From positions 1 through 53,146 of the forward strand of contig JAGYOW010000020.1 of the NCBI GenBank assembly GCA_018399285.1: a DNA stretch of 53,146 nucleotides, read 5' to 3'. The position numbers and the translations under genes were made by a program. This document shows positions 36,720 through 46,486 of the stretch, in pieces. The notes beneath the pieces are model-generated. The model saw nothing but the letters and a program-made list of their open reading frames with translations, was not told the DNA's origin and made no database searches. Within the stretch, counting starts at the first letter, position 1; each line of letters opens with the position of its first letter. The stretch is from Desulfotignum sp. Its GTDB lineage: Bacteria > Desulfobacterota > Desulfobacteria > Desulfobacterales > Desulfobacteraceae.

Positions 36720-37211
36720 TTACAGAAACAATTTTTTGTTTTCCTGTATGTGGGTGGTATCGATGGGCAGGCTTTGATAGCTGCCGTAAAGACATACCCG
36801 CCGGCACGGGCGCGGATGCGCGATTTTGAAATGAAATTCCGGGAGCCGGGAATAAAATTTGTCAAACACGTGTGAATCGGTTTCAAGAGACACCCGGCAG
36901 TGATCAGCCAGACCGAACACACCGGCACTGTGATGAATCATCAGATAAAAACATGCTGCAGAAAGAAACCGGGAATCCTGCGTCTGATACAGCTGAGGGT
37001 AAAATTTGGAAACATACAGCCCTTTGGCGAACCGGTCATGGGACAGAATCAGATTCAAAGAAACCATGGCCCGGTTGCCGGTATCGTGCAGAAAATATTC
37101 CACACATGTATCTTCTCTGAGATAACTCAGTGAAAATCGGCTCATCAGCCGCTTCACCTGTGTTCCCATGAAAGAAGACATCCCCGGTCCCGGGACCGCT
37201 ATATGCATCAT
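36720..37211 (-). CDS. Hypothetical protein, about 163 residues
   Basis: I do not recognise this protein. The frame is open from 37259 to 36720; I place the start at the double ATG 37211/37208 after GGTGGGA. It contains the blocks FSLSYLREDTCVEYFLHDTG and AMVSLNLILSHDRFAKGLYVSKFY, then ACFYLMIHHSAGVFGLADHC and a Cys/Arg-rich HPRPCRRVCLYGS near the C terminus. There is no signal peptide or membrane span. The mixed alpha/beta composition with many aromatic residues and a low content of simple repeats supports a real gene. It is divergent from the hmc cluster and upstream of the glycogen operon on the same strand, so it may share the divergent regulatory region before hmcA. Confidence 0.55.
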   Translation of the reverse strand: MMHIAVPGPGMSSFMGTQVKRLMSRFSLSYLREDTCVEYFLHDTGNRAMVSLNLILSHDRFAKGLYVSKFYPQLYQTQDSRFLSAACFYLMIHHSAGVFGLADHCRVSLETDSHVFDKFYSRLPEFHFKIAHPRPCRRVCLYGSYQSLPIDTTHIQENKKLFL

Positions 37212-37306
37212 TCCCACCCATCTCTCCGATTTTTGATGGGGGCACCTTATCCCATCCAATTTTTTGGGTCAATGGCGGAAAAATTTTTTCGAAACCCAAA
37301 TTTTTA

Positions 37307-37344
37307 TTGACATATTCATACTAAAACAGTAGGAAAATTTCCTA
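37307..37344 (+). promoter_or_regulatory. hmc promoter with overlapping 15-bp palindromic operator
   Basis: A perfect TTGACA at 37307-37312 is followed 17 bp later by TAGGAA (37330-37335). The second hexamer is the left part of a perfect palindrome, TAGGAAAATTTCCTA (37330-37344). Just upstream, TACT-AAAAC-AGTA (37319-37331) forms another inverted repeat with the ACT/AGT arms seen in IscR/Rrf2-type sites. An Rrf2 protein is encoded at the far end of the same cluster, so one of these is a candidate operator. Confidence 0.5.
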
Positions 37345-37403
37345 TTAAATTGGTTGGTTTATTTTGATGTTTCAACACAACGGTATTTGTAAGGATAGTG
37401 AAG

Positions 37404-38993
37404 ATGGCAAAACGGATCGCATGTTTATGGATCGTGACAGCGGGGGTCATTTTTTTCCTGTTTCCTTTTCCGGGGCAGACCGCCTTTGAAAAGGCAGCCG
37501 GCCCGGCAGTTCCCCCGGACCGGATCATGATCAACCTGCCCCAGGAATCAGATGGGAATGAAATGCCGGCTGTGGCGTTTCTGCATGCCCGTCACAATGA
37601 ATCGGTTGAAGGCGATTGCACCCGATGTCACGTTCAAAAAGACCAGGCCGTGGTTTTCAAATTTCAACGCACAGACCAGCCGGCATCCATGGACCTTTAC
37701 CATGACAACTGCATCGTGTGCCATGAACAGCAAAAAGACGCCGGTCAACCCGCCGGCCCCACCACAGCCCAATGCCGGTCATGTCATGGGGCAATCGTAC
37801 CTGACCCCGCCCCCGGCACCCAGTGGGAAAAAATTGATTTTGACCGGTCTTTGCATTACATCCATGAAGTATCCGACCTGATCGTTTCTCCGGACAATCC
37901 ATCTGCCCCTGACAACTGCAATGCCTGCCATCACCGGTACGATGAGGCACAACAGCGGATCGTGACGGAAAGAGGGACCGAAAGCGCCTGCATCTATTGT
38001 CACAAAGAAGTTCAGACAGACGGGGTCCGATCGATACGGGACGCCTCCCATGATGCTTGTGTGGCCTGCCATCTGACCCAAAAAAATCAGGAAGTGAAAG
38101 CCGGGCCGGTTGAGTGTTACGGATGTCACAAGGCGGGGGTCCGGGCAGAAATGCCGGTGGTACCGGATGCGCCCCGCATGAAACGAAATCAGCCGGATGC
38201 GGTTTTCATGACCGGGGGAACCACCGGACAAGACAAGGCCGTCTACCGGATGTCACCGGTTGTTTTTAATCACAAAGAGCATGAAACAGCGGCCGCCTCC
38301 TGCCGGGTCTGCCATCATGAATCCCTGGCATCGTGCAGCCAGTGTCACACGCCGGTCGGAGATGAAAAAGGCGGGTTTGTCCGGCTGGAACAGGCCATGC
38401 ATGCCCAGACCGAATCCGCCAGCTGTGTGGGATGCCATGTCCAGGAAACCCGTAAAACTGATTGTGCCGGCTGTCATGATGTCATGCCCCGGCCCCGGAT
38501 GACGGAGAACGCCTGCCAGGTCTGCCACAATGACCCGGACCGGACGGTGGTGCATGATCCTGAAATGCAAAAAATGCGAGCTGATACGTTTGTGTCTGCT
38601 GCATCCGACGAATATCAGTCCGTGATGCGTAAAGATATCCCGGAAACTGTCACCATCGGTGCATTATCCGACACGTATCAGCCCAGCCGTTTTCCTCACC
38701 GAAAAGTCATTGACGGCATTGCCCGGCGGGTGGAAGACAGTGATCTGGCCAACACGTTCCACAAAAATCAGCAGACCCTGTGCATGGGCTGCCATCACAA
38801 CAGTCCGTCATCTTTGACCCCGCCCGACTGTGCTGCCTGCCATGCCGTTCCCGGTGAGGGTATGCCGACATCGGCACCGGGCATTCCGGATTTGAAAACC
38901 GCATACCATGGCCAGTGCATGGGCTGTCATGAGAAAATGGAAATTGCGGCCGTACCGTCCACGGACTGCCAGATTTGTCATGAGAAAAAATAA
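37404..38993 (+). CDS. hmcA: High-molecular-weight cytochrome c HmcA (16 hemes)
   Basis: A periplasmic multiheme cytochrome, the electron-accepting subunit of the Hmc complex that connects periplasmic hydrogenase/TpI-cytochrome c3 electrons with the membrane. I count 16 CXXCH motifs in 529 residues (from CTRCH at about 73 to CQICH at the end), the same number as the hexadecaheme HmcA of Desulfovibrio. Three motifs have an immediately following His (CHH). The N terminus MAKRIACLWIVTAGVIFFLF is a Sec signal peptide ending near QTA. Several additional His residues (HARHNES, HEVSD, HKEHET, HRKVID) could be sixth ligands. I prefer ATG 37404, 8 nt after AAGGA, to the GTG at 37398. First gene of hmcABCDEF. 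Confidence 0.94.
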   Translation: MAKRIACLWIVTAGVIFFLFPFPGQTAFEKAAGPAVPPDRIMINLPQESDGNEMPAVAFLHARHNESVEGDCTRCHVQKDQAVVFKFQRTDQPASMDLYHDNCIVCHEQQKDAGQPAGPTTAQCRSCHGAIVPDPAPGTQWEKIDFDRSLHYIHEVSDLIVSPDNPSAPDNCNACHHRYDEAQQRIVTERGTESACIYCHKEVQTDGVRSIRDASHDACVACHLTQKNQEVKAGPVECYGCHKAGVRAEMPVVPDAPRMKRNQPDAVFMTGGTTGQDKAVYRMSPVVFNHKEHETAAASCRVCHHESLASCSQCHTPVGDEKGGFVRLEQAMHAQTESASCVGCHVQETRKTDCAGCHDVMPRPRMTENACQVCHNDPDRTVVHDPEMQKMRADTFVSAASDEYQSVMRKDIPETVTIGALSDTYQPSRFPHRKVIDGIARRVEDSDLANTFHKNQQTLCMGCHHNSPSSLTPPDCAACHAVPGEGMPTSAPGIPDLKTAYHGQCMGCHEKMEIAAVPSTDCQICHEKK

Positions 38994-39034
38994 GGAACTT
39001 GTTTTAGCGATATGAAACAGACAGAGGAATGATT

Positions 39035-40098
39035 ATGGGTATCTCGCGAAGAAAATTTATCGGCTGCCTGGGCGCGTTGGCACTGGGACCGGCCATGGGT
39101 ATTCCGGGCACGGCCCGGGGTGCTTCCAACAAGGAATTTGCCGGATGGCCCGACAGCCAAAGCGTGCTGCATGATATCACAAAATGCATCGGTTGCCGTA
39201 AATGCGAAAGCGCCTGTCACCGGGTCAACCATCTTCCTGACCCGGAAACGTCTTTTGAGGAGTTGCACGTGCTGGATCAGAAACGCCGGACCGATGCGGA
39301 TGTCTTCACCGTGGTCAACCGCGTTGACAACACTTTGCCCGTGTTTGTCAAAACCCAGTGCAATCACTGCCTGGAGCCTGCCTGCGCATCCGCCTGCTTT
39401 GTCAAGGCACTGAAAAAAACCCCGGAAGGGGCCGTGGTCTATAATGAAAAATTATGCGTGGGATGCCGGTACTGCATGGTGGCCTGTCCTTTCAATATTC
39501 CCGCCTATGAGTATCACAAGGCTTTGGCCCCCCGGGTGACCAAATGCACCATGTGCCACCCACGGATTCTTGAAGGCAAGCGCCCCGGCTGTGTCGAGGA
39601 CTGCCCGGCCGGTGCATTGATATCCGGCACACGCGATGAATTGCTCGCCTATGCCTGGGATCGGATCCGGACGTATCCGGAGCGGTATGTGTCCCATGTC
39701 TATGGCGAGCATGAGATGGGCGGTACCAGCTGGCTGTATCTTTCCGGTCTTCCCTTCAGCCAGGTGGGAATGAGAGAGGATTTAGGCACGAAGTCCGCAC
39801 CGGAACTCACGGCCGGCCCATTGTCCGCCGTGCCCATTGTCGTGGGCCTGTGGCCGGTATTACTGCCTGACAGAGGTCCCTAGCTACATCTCAAAAGCGC
39901 AAACAGAAGAATTGCGGAACAGGAAAAACAGACGGCCCTTTTAAGCCTCACTTGGCAAGGAAGAAAACCAGCAGCCAGATAGACACCACCTCGGGGAAAA
40001 TGGGTTCAGAAAAAGAATCCGCCATCAATTTCGAGGTGAAAAAAGCGCTTGAAGAGGCTGCCAAAGACCCGGAACCGGCACAGAGCAAGGGAGGATGA
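39035..40098 (+). CDS. hmcB: HmcB, periplasmic 4Fe-4S ferredoxin subunit (C terminus frameshifted)
   Basis: Electron-transfer subunit with four [4Fe-4S] clusters, relaying electrons between HmcA and the membrane subunits. A twin-arginine signal is visible ([15 protein letters not shown]). Cysteine groups are [35 protein letters not shown] and CTMC plus CVEDC, the DmsB/HybA/HmcB pattern. The uninterrupted frame ends at 39883, shortly after the start of a C-terminal membrane span ([12 protein letters not shown]). Beyond, other frames give YISKRKQK and [18 protein letters not shown], ending at TGA 40098 and overlapping the HmcC ATG at 40095. Real length is about 354 residues. The start at ATG 39035 is 6 nt after AGAGGA. 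Confidence 0.88.
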
Positions 40099-41265
40099 AT
40101 AACGCAGTGAACGGCAGCACACTCCACCGCCCGCAAGCTGTGGACCCTTCAATGTCCATTGTCGGCATCATACTGGCGGCCGGCGCAGTATTGACCGTGA
40201 TGCACTTCACCAGGCATCGGGGCCGTGATAACCCTGGACAACAACAACCCTGGGGCTGGATTCAGTTTGACCTGCTGTGCGGGTGGCCCTGGCCGCCGGG
40301 GATATGTCACGTCGGCCGCCTGTTATCTTCCAGGTTGAAACAGTATCGTCAGCCGTCCGGCCGGCCATCCTCACGGCCTTTTTAGGATATGCCCTGGTGG
40401 TGCTGGCCTTGCACTATGATGTGTGGATGATCATTTGGCGGCTGCCTTATCCATTTTCGTCTCCCCAGGACCTCTTCTCTGCTGCGTTTGAAGTGGGGTT
40501 GTTGCGTATTATATTTGACCAGTTATGTTGTCGAATTCACGCCGGCGGCACTTTGAATGGCTGGGATTCAAAAAATCCGGGTATGGTGGTGAAGCTGACG
40601 TTGATACTCACCATTTTCGAGGTGGGTGCTTTCATCCACTATGCACCGGTCAACCCCTAGTTGGCGCACATTGTAGTCGCCCCATCAAGCTAAATCCTTG
40701 GTAATTCCGGTTATCTGCCCGTGTATTTCTTTATTTCAGCATGTTTTGCCGGGATGTCCATGGTGATTTTGAAAGCACGCTTTCGTGTCAGTATCACATG
40801 GATGACACCATCACCGGGAAGCCCCGGGGGTGGCCGCTGATTGCTAAGCGACGCGTTTGTGTTAACCCGGGGTATCTGGGCATCAAATTGATCAACATCA
40901 CCGCCATTGATGATCACTACAACGCCTTCTGGCCACCGGATGGGGCATGTGGTATCTGGTGGAAGTCATCGGGTTTGTGGCCACCGCATTCTGTTTGCCA
41001 TGTAGGTGTGAGGCGGAATCGATTTTTGTCCGGTGGGCGCCCGCCTGGACCGTGCTGAGATGTTGTTCTGAACCGGCTGAATATTTCTGTGATCGCCTTC
41101 AACTACCTGCCGATCTGGGACGCTATGTGTCCCGGCCTGATGAAATCGGCACATCGGTCTTTATCGTGACCCTGGGCATTGTGATTTACCGGTTTATCTC
41201 CTTTTGGATATGCGGTGCTGCATAACATCCCAGATTCATTATTTGTTGGAACAAAAAGTATTTAA
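40095..41265 (+). pseudogene. hmcC: HmcC, NrfD-like integral membrane subunit, frameshifted
   Basis: A protein of about 389 residues of the NrfD/PsrC family, which carries about ten membrane spans and is thought to handle menaquinone. The start [16 protein letters not shown] at 40095 is followed by SIVGIILAAGAVLTVM. Fragments in changing frames include FDLLCGVALAAG (40265-40310), RPAILTAFLGYALVVLALHYDV, WRLPYPF, VVKLTLILTIF, SGYLPVYFF, CFAGMSMVIFE, IKLINIT, WYLVEVIGFVA and EIGTSVFIVTLGIVIYRFIS. The end is at TAA 41265. At least ten indels lie in 1.2 kb while the flanking hmcA and hmcE/F are clean, so sequence error is likely. Confidence 0.82.
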
Positions 41266-41290
41266 ACTGAAATGACATGGAGAAGACAAC

Positions 41291-41472
41291 AATGAATACC
41301 CTGTTTTTTCACACTTCAGGATTTCTGTTTCAAAGGGAATCACCTATCTGATCATGGGCGGCATTCTGGTGGCCCTGCCGCTTTTCTGGTGGTTTCTGAC
41401 AGACAGAACGGTAAAGGAACGGTTTCTGATGATAACCCGAAACATGGAGATATTGACAGTCATGAGTTTTGA
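41291..41472 (+). pseudogene. hmcD: HmcD-like small membrane protein, frameshifted
   Basis: A very short gene at the place of hmcD. ATG 41291 starts MNTLFFHTSGFLF. After one indel the frame continues KGITYLIMGGILVALPLFWW, a single membrane span, and a charged tail ending HGDIDSHEF at TGA 41472. The expected product is about 55-60 residues. HmcD proteins are tiny hydrophobic subunits with no known cofactor. The stop overlaps the HmcE start. Confidence 0.65.
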
Positions 41473-42134
41473 CAGGCATATTTTTCTGGATTGCCGTGGG
41501 GGTGTGTATCATCGGCATGGCAGTGCGGTTTGTGCGCTATTTTCTGGGCCTGAACTGGCAACTGGACCGGGTGGCCTACCGGGCTCATCCGGCTGCGGGA
41601 ATCAAAGGCGCTGCAAGATCCATCTACAAATGGCTGATCCCCTTCGGAACCCGTGGCTGGCGCACCCAGCCGGTGATGACGGCCGCGTTTTTCGGGTTTC
41701 ATGTCAGTGCCGTGGCCGTGCCCCTTTTTCTGGCCGGGCACAACCTGTTTCTGGAAAGCAAAATCGGGTTTTCCCTGATCACCCTGGGACCGGCCCTGGC
41801 GGATTTCCTTTCCTGGCTGGCCGTGGGTTGCGGCGCGTTTCTGATCCTGCGGCGCTTAGTGCTGCCCGAAGTGCGCATATTGACCACCTGGGACGATTAT
41901 TTCATCTGGTTTATCGCGCTGGCACCGTTTATCACGGGGCTTGTGGCAAGATATCAGATGGGATCTTATGGATTCTGGCTGAATCTGCACATCTTCTGCG
42001 GTGAACTGCTGCTGATCGCCATCCCGTTCACCAAAATGTCCCACGTGTTTCTGTTCTTTGCATCCCGGGCCCAGCTGGGAATGGATTTCGGCATCAAGCG
42101 CGGGGGCATGAAAGGCACCAAAATGGCCTGGTAA
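41469..42134 (+). CDS. hmcE: HmcE, NarI-like cytochrome b-type membrane subunit
   Basis: A 221-residue integral membrane protein resembling the NarI/DsrM gamma subunits that bind b-type hemes and exchange electrons with quinone. It begins LTGIFFWIAVGVCIIGMAVRF and has about five spans. Candidate heme ligands are His in FFGFHVSAVAVPLFLAGHN and in NLHIFCGELLLI/KMSHVFLFF near the C terminus. The start at TTG 41469 overlaps the hmcD stop; because the preceding region is damaged, a nearby ATG could be the real one. It lies 52 bp before hmcF. Confidence 0.85.
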   Translation: MTGIFFWIAVGVCIIGMAVRFVRYFLGLNWQLDRVAYRAHPAAGIKGAARSIYKWLIPFGTRGWRTQPVMTAAFFGFHVSAVAVPLFLAGHNLFLESKIGFSLITLGPALADFLSWLAVGCGAFLILRRLVLPEVRILTTWDDYFIWFIALAPFITGLVARYQMGSYGFWLNLHIFCGELLLIAIPFTKMSHVFLFFASRAQLGMDFGIKRGGMKGTKMAW

Positions 42135-42186
42135 CCAGGCAACCAGACAAGAAGACTGGCAACCCAAGTGAAGGAGAAACAGATTC

Positions 42187-43575
42187 ATGCCGGAAGGAAC
42201 ATATTGTAATAAAAAACCGATCAATACCCCTGAGGAAGTGAATTTTCTGCTGTCCGACTCCAGTGGTACAAAATATTACGAAGAGATGAAGCTCCTGGAC
42301 GTGGACAGCGAGCTGCTGGCATCCACGATTCAGAAAACCATGAAAACCCGGTTGAAGACCTGGCTGGAGATCTGTGCCCACTGCGGCATGTGCGCGGACT
42401 CCTGTTTTCTGTATCAGGTCAACGGCAAAGATCCGAAACAGGTCCCGGCCTACAAGATCCAGTCCACTCTGGGGGAAATCGTCAAGCGCAAGGGAAAAGT
42501 GACCAACGCATTCATGCGCCACGCCATGGAGGTGGCCTGGGCCCAGTGCACCTGCTGCAACCGCTGCGGCATGTACTGCCCCCACGGCATCGATACAGGC
42601 ATCATGTTCGGATACCTGCGGGGTCTGCTTTACCAGCAGGGATTCGTGCCCTGGGAGCTGAAAATCGGGGCCGGCATGCACCGGGCGTATCGGGCCCAGA
42701 TGGATGTCACGGATGCGGATTTCGTGGAAACCTTTGAGTGGATGGTGGAGGAGTATGAAGATGATTATCCCGGTCTGACCGTGCCCGTGGACGTCGAGGA
42801 CGCGGATATTTTTTATACGGTCAACGCCCGGGAAGTCAAGCATTATCCGGAGGATCTGGCCGAAGCGGCCGTGCTGTTTCATGCGGCCGGGGAAAACTGG
42901 ACCATTGCATCCAAAGGATGGGAGCAGACCAGCCTGGCCATGTTCGCCGGCGACTGGGCCGCCTGCAAGATGCAGGTGGAATCGGTCTATGGCGCCATGG
43001 AACGGCTCAAGCCCAAACGGATGGTGGGAACCGAGTGCGGCCATGCCCACCGGGCCACCGTGATCGAGGGGCCCTACTGGGCCGGGCGTCCGGACGGACG
43101 GCCTCCCGTGGAATCGATCCATTATGTGGAATGGCTGGCCGAAGCCCTGGAATCCGGTAAACTGAAAATCGATCCGGAAAAACGGATCCAGGAACCGGTC
43201 ACGCTCCAGGATTCCTGCAACTATATCCGGAATCATGGATTGAAAAAAGCCACCCGGACCATCATGCAGCACATTGTGGCCCCCGGGTATTTTATCGAAA
43301 TGTCCCCCAATAAGGAACACAACTACTGCTGCGGCGGGGGCGGGGGGTTCAACGGCATCGGTGTGTTTCGCAAACAGCGCAACCGGGCCCTGCTCACAAA
43401 AAGGGACCAGATTCTGGCCACGGGTGCCAAACTGGTGATTGCCCCCTGTCACAACTGCTGGGATGCCATCCGGGATCTGGAGGAAGAGTATGAGATCGGC
43501 ATCCGATGGTCTTTTTTAAAGCCGTTGATCATCAAAATGCTGATCGTACCGGATCATATGAAACCGGTAGAGTAA
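42187..43575 (+). CDS. hmcF: HmcF, HdrD/CCG-domain iron-sulfur subunit
   Basis: A 462-residue cytoplasmic iron-sulfur protein with two ferredoxin-like clusters ([11 protein letters not shown] near residue 65; [14 protein letters not shown] near 122) and CCG-type cysteine-rich motifs ([11 protein letters not shown] near 380, preceded by [12 protein letters not shown] and followed by APCHNCWD). These CCG motifs bind the noncubane cluster in heterodisulfide reductase HdrB/D. HmcF is proposed to face the cytoplasm and pass electrons to sulfate-reduction enzymes. The start ATG has AAGGAG 8-13 nt upstream. The gene is intact. Confidence 0.93.
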   Translation: MPEGTYCNKKPINTPEEVNFLLSDSSGTKYYEEMKLLDVDSELLASTIQKTMKTRLKTWLEICAHCGMCADSCFLYQVNGKDPKQVPAYKIQSTLGEIVKRKGKVTNAFMRHAMEVAWAQCTCCNRCGMYCPHGIDTGIMFGYLRGLLYQQGFVPWELKIGAGMHRAYRAQMDVTDADFVETFEWMVEEYEDDYPGLTVPVDVEDADIFYTVNAREVKHYPEDLAEAAVLFHAAGENWTIASKGWEQTSLAMFAGDWAACKMQVESVYGAMERLKPKRMVGTECGHAHRATVIEGPYWAGRPDGRPPVESIHYVEWLAEALESGKLKIDPEKRIQEPVTLQDSCNYIRNHGLKKATRTIMQHIVAPGYFIEMSPNKEHNYCCGGGGGFNGIGVFRKQRNRALLTKRDQILATGAKLVIAPCHNCWDAIRDLEEEYEIGIRWSFLKPLIIKMLIVPDHMKPVE

Positions 43576-43598
43576 ACCGTCAAAAAAGGGGGGGAATC

Positions 43599-44503
43599 AT
43601 GTTCAAGAAAATTCTGTTTGCCACATCAGCACGACACGGGCCAGTGACCATGTGCAGCCCGGGTGGCATTCAACATTGCCCGGGCATATCATGCCCGTCT
43701 GGATCTTTACTATTGTGCTGGGCGTCACTTCGGGGAGGAAGTACAACCAGGTGGTGGTGGATATCAAAACCCGGGGCGGTGGGGATATGGATGATAATTA
43801 CATGGCACGAGTTCCAGGATAGAATCAACACCTATTATGAAGTTATCCAAAAGCAGCCTGGATTACACGTATTCATGTGGCTGTGGGACTGCCTGCTGCA
43901 GGAAAGTGCGCCGGGCCAGAGAAACATCAAGAACCGGACCTGATCCTTTTAGGCGGCAGCACGAGAGAACATATTGAGTTTATAAAAAACCGTAGCCGGA
44001 ACCACCCTCCAGAAAGTGGCCCGGGCCGCCAGATGGTCGGTGCTGGTGGTCACGTCCGGCCGCCTCTTTCTGGGAGGCATTTCCAGCATCACGTTTGGTA
44101 CCGATTTTTCAAAAGCCTCTGACAAGGCATTTGAATTTGCCCTGAAAATGGCCCAGGCCTTAGGGTGTGAGCTGAATATCTTTCATGCCCTTGCCATCGG
44201 CCATCCGTCAGGTGACAGACTTTGTCCCGAGGATGAAATCAGACAAAAAATCCGGAAAAATGCGGATGATCCGTGCCCAGTATAGATCCAGCTCAAGACC
44301 TCAAGCAGTACAGCATGGAAGTGTGGGAAGGAATTCCTTATATATGGAAATTGTTAAATACTTCTTGGGAAAAGCATTCCGGCCTGATCGTATATGGCCC
44401 ATCACTCCAGAAAGCTGAAACAGATGACCGGGCCTTTTGGCAATGTTGAACAGCAGGTTATTGTCAGGGCAGGCTGCCCGGTAATCCCAGTATCAATCGA
44501 TAA
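43599..44503 (+). pseudogene. Tandem universal stress protein (UspA), frameshifted
   Basis: A two-domain UspA protein of about 300 residues seen in pieces. The start is MFKKILFATSA after a G-rich ribosome site. Domain one continues in other frames as HVARVAFNIARAYHARLDLF, YNQVVVDIKT, DLILLGGSTREHIEF and ARAARWSVLVV. Domain two has SITFGTDFSKASDKAFEFAL then MAQALGCELNIFHAL, MEIVKY, HHSRKLKQMTGPFG and QQVIVRAGCPVIPVSID. UspA domains bind ATP and respond to energy or respiratory stress. The gene lies between hmcF and the two-component genes on the same strand. Its end is approximate. Confidence 0.7.
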
Positions 44504-44515
44504 AGGGAGAAAAAC

Positions 44516-44869
44516 ATGTCAAAAAAAATTCTGATTATAGATGATGATCCCAATATCCTGGACTATCTTTCCGCATTGTTCACGGACAACGGCTATGATA
44601 CCCAGGTAGCACCCGACGCCGTAAAGGGGCTTGAAACAGCCCGCCGGTTTCTGCCGGACCTGATCACCCTGGATATTGAGATGCCCGGGGAGTGGGGACC
44701 GCGGTTTTACCGGCAGATGATGCAGATCAAGGAATTGAAAAACACGCCCGTCATCGTGATTTCCGGGCTGTCGGGCAATGAACATGCCATTCCCAAGGCC
44801 ATTGCCGCAGTGAAAAAACCCTTTGACAGGGAAGAGCTGCTTCGTATTGTCAAAGAAGCCATCGGTTGA
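44516..44869 (+). CDS. Stand-alone response regulator (Rrf1-like)
   Basis: A 117-residue single receiver domain without an output domain. The acidic pair is at IIDDDPN (residues 8-13), the phospho-acceptor is Asp53 in TLDIEMP, the conserved Ser/Thr position reads VISGLSG, and the Lys is in AVKKPF. It matches in kind and position the Rrf1 protein encoded after hmcF in Desulfovibrio vulgaris, where rrf1 and rrf2 influence hmc expression. ATG 44516 follows AAAGGGAG. The histidine kinase gene begins 45 bp downstream and is the probable phosphate donor. Confidence 0.85.
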   Translation: MSKKILIIDDDPNILDYLSALFTDNGYDTQVAPDAVKGLETARRFLPDLITLDIEMPGEWGPRFYRQMMQIKELKNTPVIVISGLSGNEHAIPKAIAAVKKPFDREELLRIVKEAIG

Positions 44870-44914
44870 TGGCGCCGATGAAACAGGATCAGGACTGAAA
44901 AAAAAGGGCGTGTC

Positions 44915-46411
44915 ATGGCTGAAACCGTTTTAATAATGGACAGCGACCGGGAGCATGGAGAAGCGATCCAAACCCATCTCCAGCGTCATCAGTACGATGT
45001 CACGGTGGCGGATGATGCGCAGGAGACGCTGGAACGCCTCGAAGATGAGAAATGGAACATACTGCTGGGTGATCCCCTGATCGATGAGGAAGCGGCCACC
45101 GCCAGGATTGCCGATCTACTTAAGGAAGATCCCAGTGTCCAGCTGATCGTTTACGGCACATCCGAACAGGTGGATCGGGCCATGGACCGGTTTGCTCTGG
45201 ACGCGGTCGCGTATCTGGATCTGCCCATCAACAGCAAGGCACTGATGCTGAATATGGCCAGGGCCCGGAATCATTCTTTAAAAAGCCGGAAAATAGATCG
45301 GTATGTCCAGCGGCTGACCGATCTGCATACCGCCCGGAACCATTTTCTCCAGCTGTTTGACTCCGTGCCCTGTTTTATTTCGGTTCAGGACAGAAACCTG
45401 CGGATTACCGCCATCAACAAATGGTTTAAACAGCATTTCGGCAATTCTGTGGGCGGGTACTGCTATCAGGTCTATAAGCACCGGTCTTCTCCCTGTGAAA
45501 AATGTCCCGTGATCCAGACCTTTGAAGACGGTCAGATTCACAGTACCGAAGAGGTGGTGACCGCACTTTCCGGAAGGCAGTATCATGTCCTGACACATAC
45601 GGCCCCCATCACGGATGAAAAAGACGAAATCACCCAGGTGATGGAAATTTCCACCAACATCACACAGATCCGGCAGCTGCAGGATCACTTGACCTCTTTA
45701 GGCCTGATGCTCGGATCCATGTCCCATGGGGTCAAAGGGATGCTCACCGCCCTGGACGGTGGGATTTATCAACTGGAAACCGGTCTGCAAAAGCAGGATG
45801 AAGCGCGGGTATCCCGGGCATTCGACCAGGTAAAGACCATGGCCGACAAAATCAGGGATATGGTGCTGGAAATTCTCAATTATGCCAGGTCCCGGCAGAT
45901 GCAGTATGCACCGGTCCCAGTGACGGACCTGGTGGAAAGTGTCATGAAAAACATCCGGCCTGCCGCGTTGAAAAGCAATGTCATCTGCGAGGTGTTTCTG
46001 CCGGATTCACCGGGCATCATCGAGATCGACGCCGTGTGGATGGAATCCGCTCTGGTGAATTTTCTGGAGAATGCGGTGGATGCCTGTGCCTATGATCACG
46101 AAAAACCGGTTCACAAGGTATCTTTGACCATAACAGTTGAACCCGAAGAAAAGGTCTGTTTCCGGATACAGGACAACGGGGTCGGTATGGACCAGGAAAC
46201 CCGGGAGAAAATGTTCACTCTTTTTTTTACATCAAAAGGATCCCGGGGTACGGGCCTGGGTCTTTTTATCGCCCACCGGGTGATTCAGCAGCACGGGGGA
46301 ACGGTTCAGGTGACGTCCGCCTTGAATCAAGGCACTGAGCTGATCATCTGCCTGCCCCGGATTCCCCCCGGCAGTATCGGTGAAAATGGGATAAACCCGT
46401 TGACATCTTAA
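44915..46411 (+). CDS. Sensor histidine kinase with N-terminal degenerate receiver and PAS domain
   Basis: A 498-residue soluble kinase. Residues 1-118 are a receiver-like domain (LIMDSDREH acidic pair retained, NILLGDPLID with a possible acceptor Asp), but the conserved Lys is replaced (AYLDLPIN), so it is probably impaired. Residues about 145-260 form a PAS domain with a Cys group CYQVYKHRSSPCEKCPV. The dimerisation domain has phospho-His271 in GSMSHGVKGML; the ATPase domain has NFLENAVDAC (N box), QDNGVGMD (G1), FTLFFTSK (F box) and GTGLGLFIAH (G2). No membrane spans are present, so the signal is cytoplasmic, perhaps redox state through the cysteines. It is likely to act on the adjacent Rrf1-like regulator. 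Confidence 0.9.
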   Translation: MAETVLIMDSDREHGEAIQTHLQRHQYDVTVADDAQETLERLEDEKWNILLGDPLIDEEAATARIADLLKEDPSVQLIVYGTSEQVDRAMDRFALDAVAYLDLPINSKALMLNMARARNHSLKSRKIDRYVQRLTDLHTARNHFLQLFDSVPCFISVQDRNLRITAINKWFKQHFGNSVGGYCYQVYKHRSSPCEKCPVIQTFEDGQIHSTEEVVTALSGRQYHVLTHTAPITDEKDEITQVMEISTNITQIRQLQDHLTSLGLMLGSMSHGVKGMLTALDGGIYQLETGLQKQDEARVSRAFDQVKTMADKIRDMVLEILNYARSRQMQYAPVPVTDLVESVMKNIRPAALKSNVICEVFLPDSPGIIEIDAVWMESALVNFLENAVDACAYDHEKPVHKVSLTITVEPEEKVCFRIQDNGVGMDQETREKMFTLFFTSKGSRGTGLGLFIAHRVIQQHGGTVQVTSALNQGTELIICLPRIPPGSIGENGINPLTS

Positions 46412-46486
46412 ACGAAAAAATCGTGCATAATTGTTAAAAAAAAATTATTTTTGCCATTGTCAGATGAAAAAAGGTAGGATGTCTGA

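Noticed and set aside
39883-41472. In-frame stops in hmcB-hmcD as recoding or selenocysteine sites
   Set aside because: The frame changes are numerous, both +1 and -1, and not restricted to TGA; no stem-loop follows them. Sequence error explains them more simply.
42094-43452. A 452-codon antisense open frame across hmcF
   Set aside because: Same reason: composition typical of antisense frames and complete overlap with hmcF, whose cysteine motifs are unambiguous.
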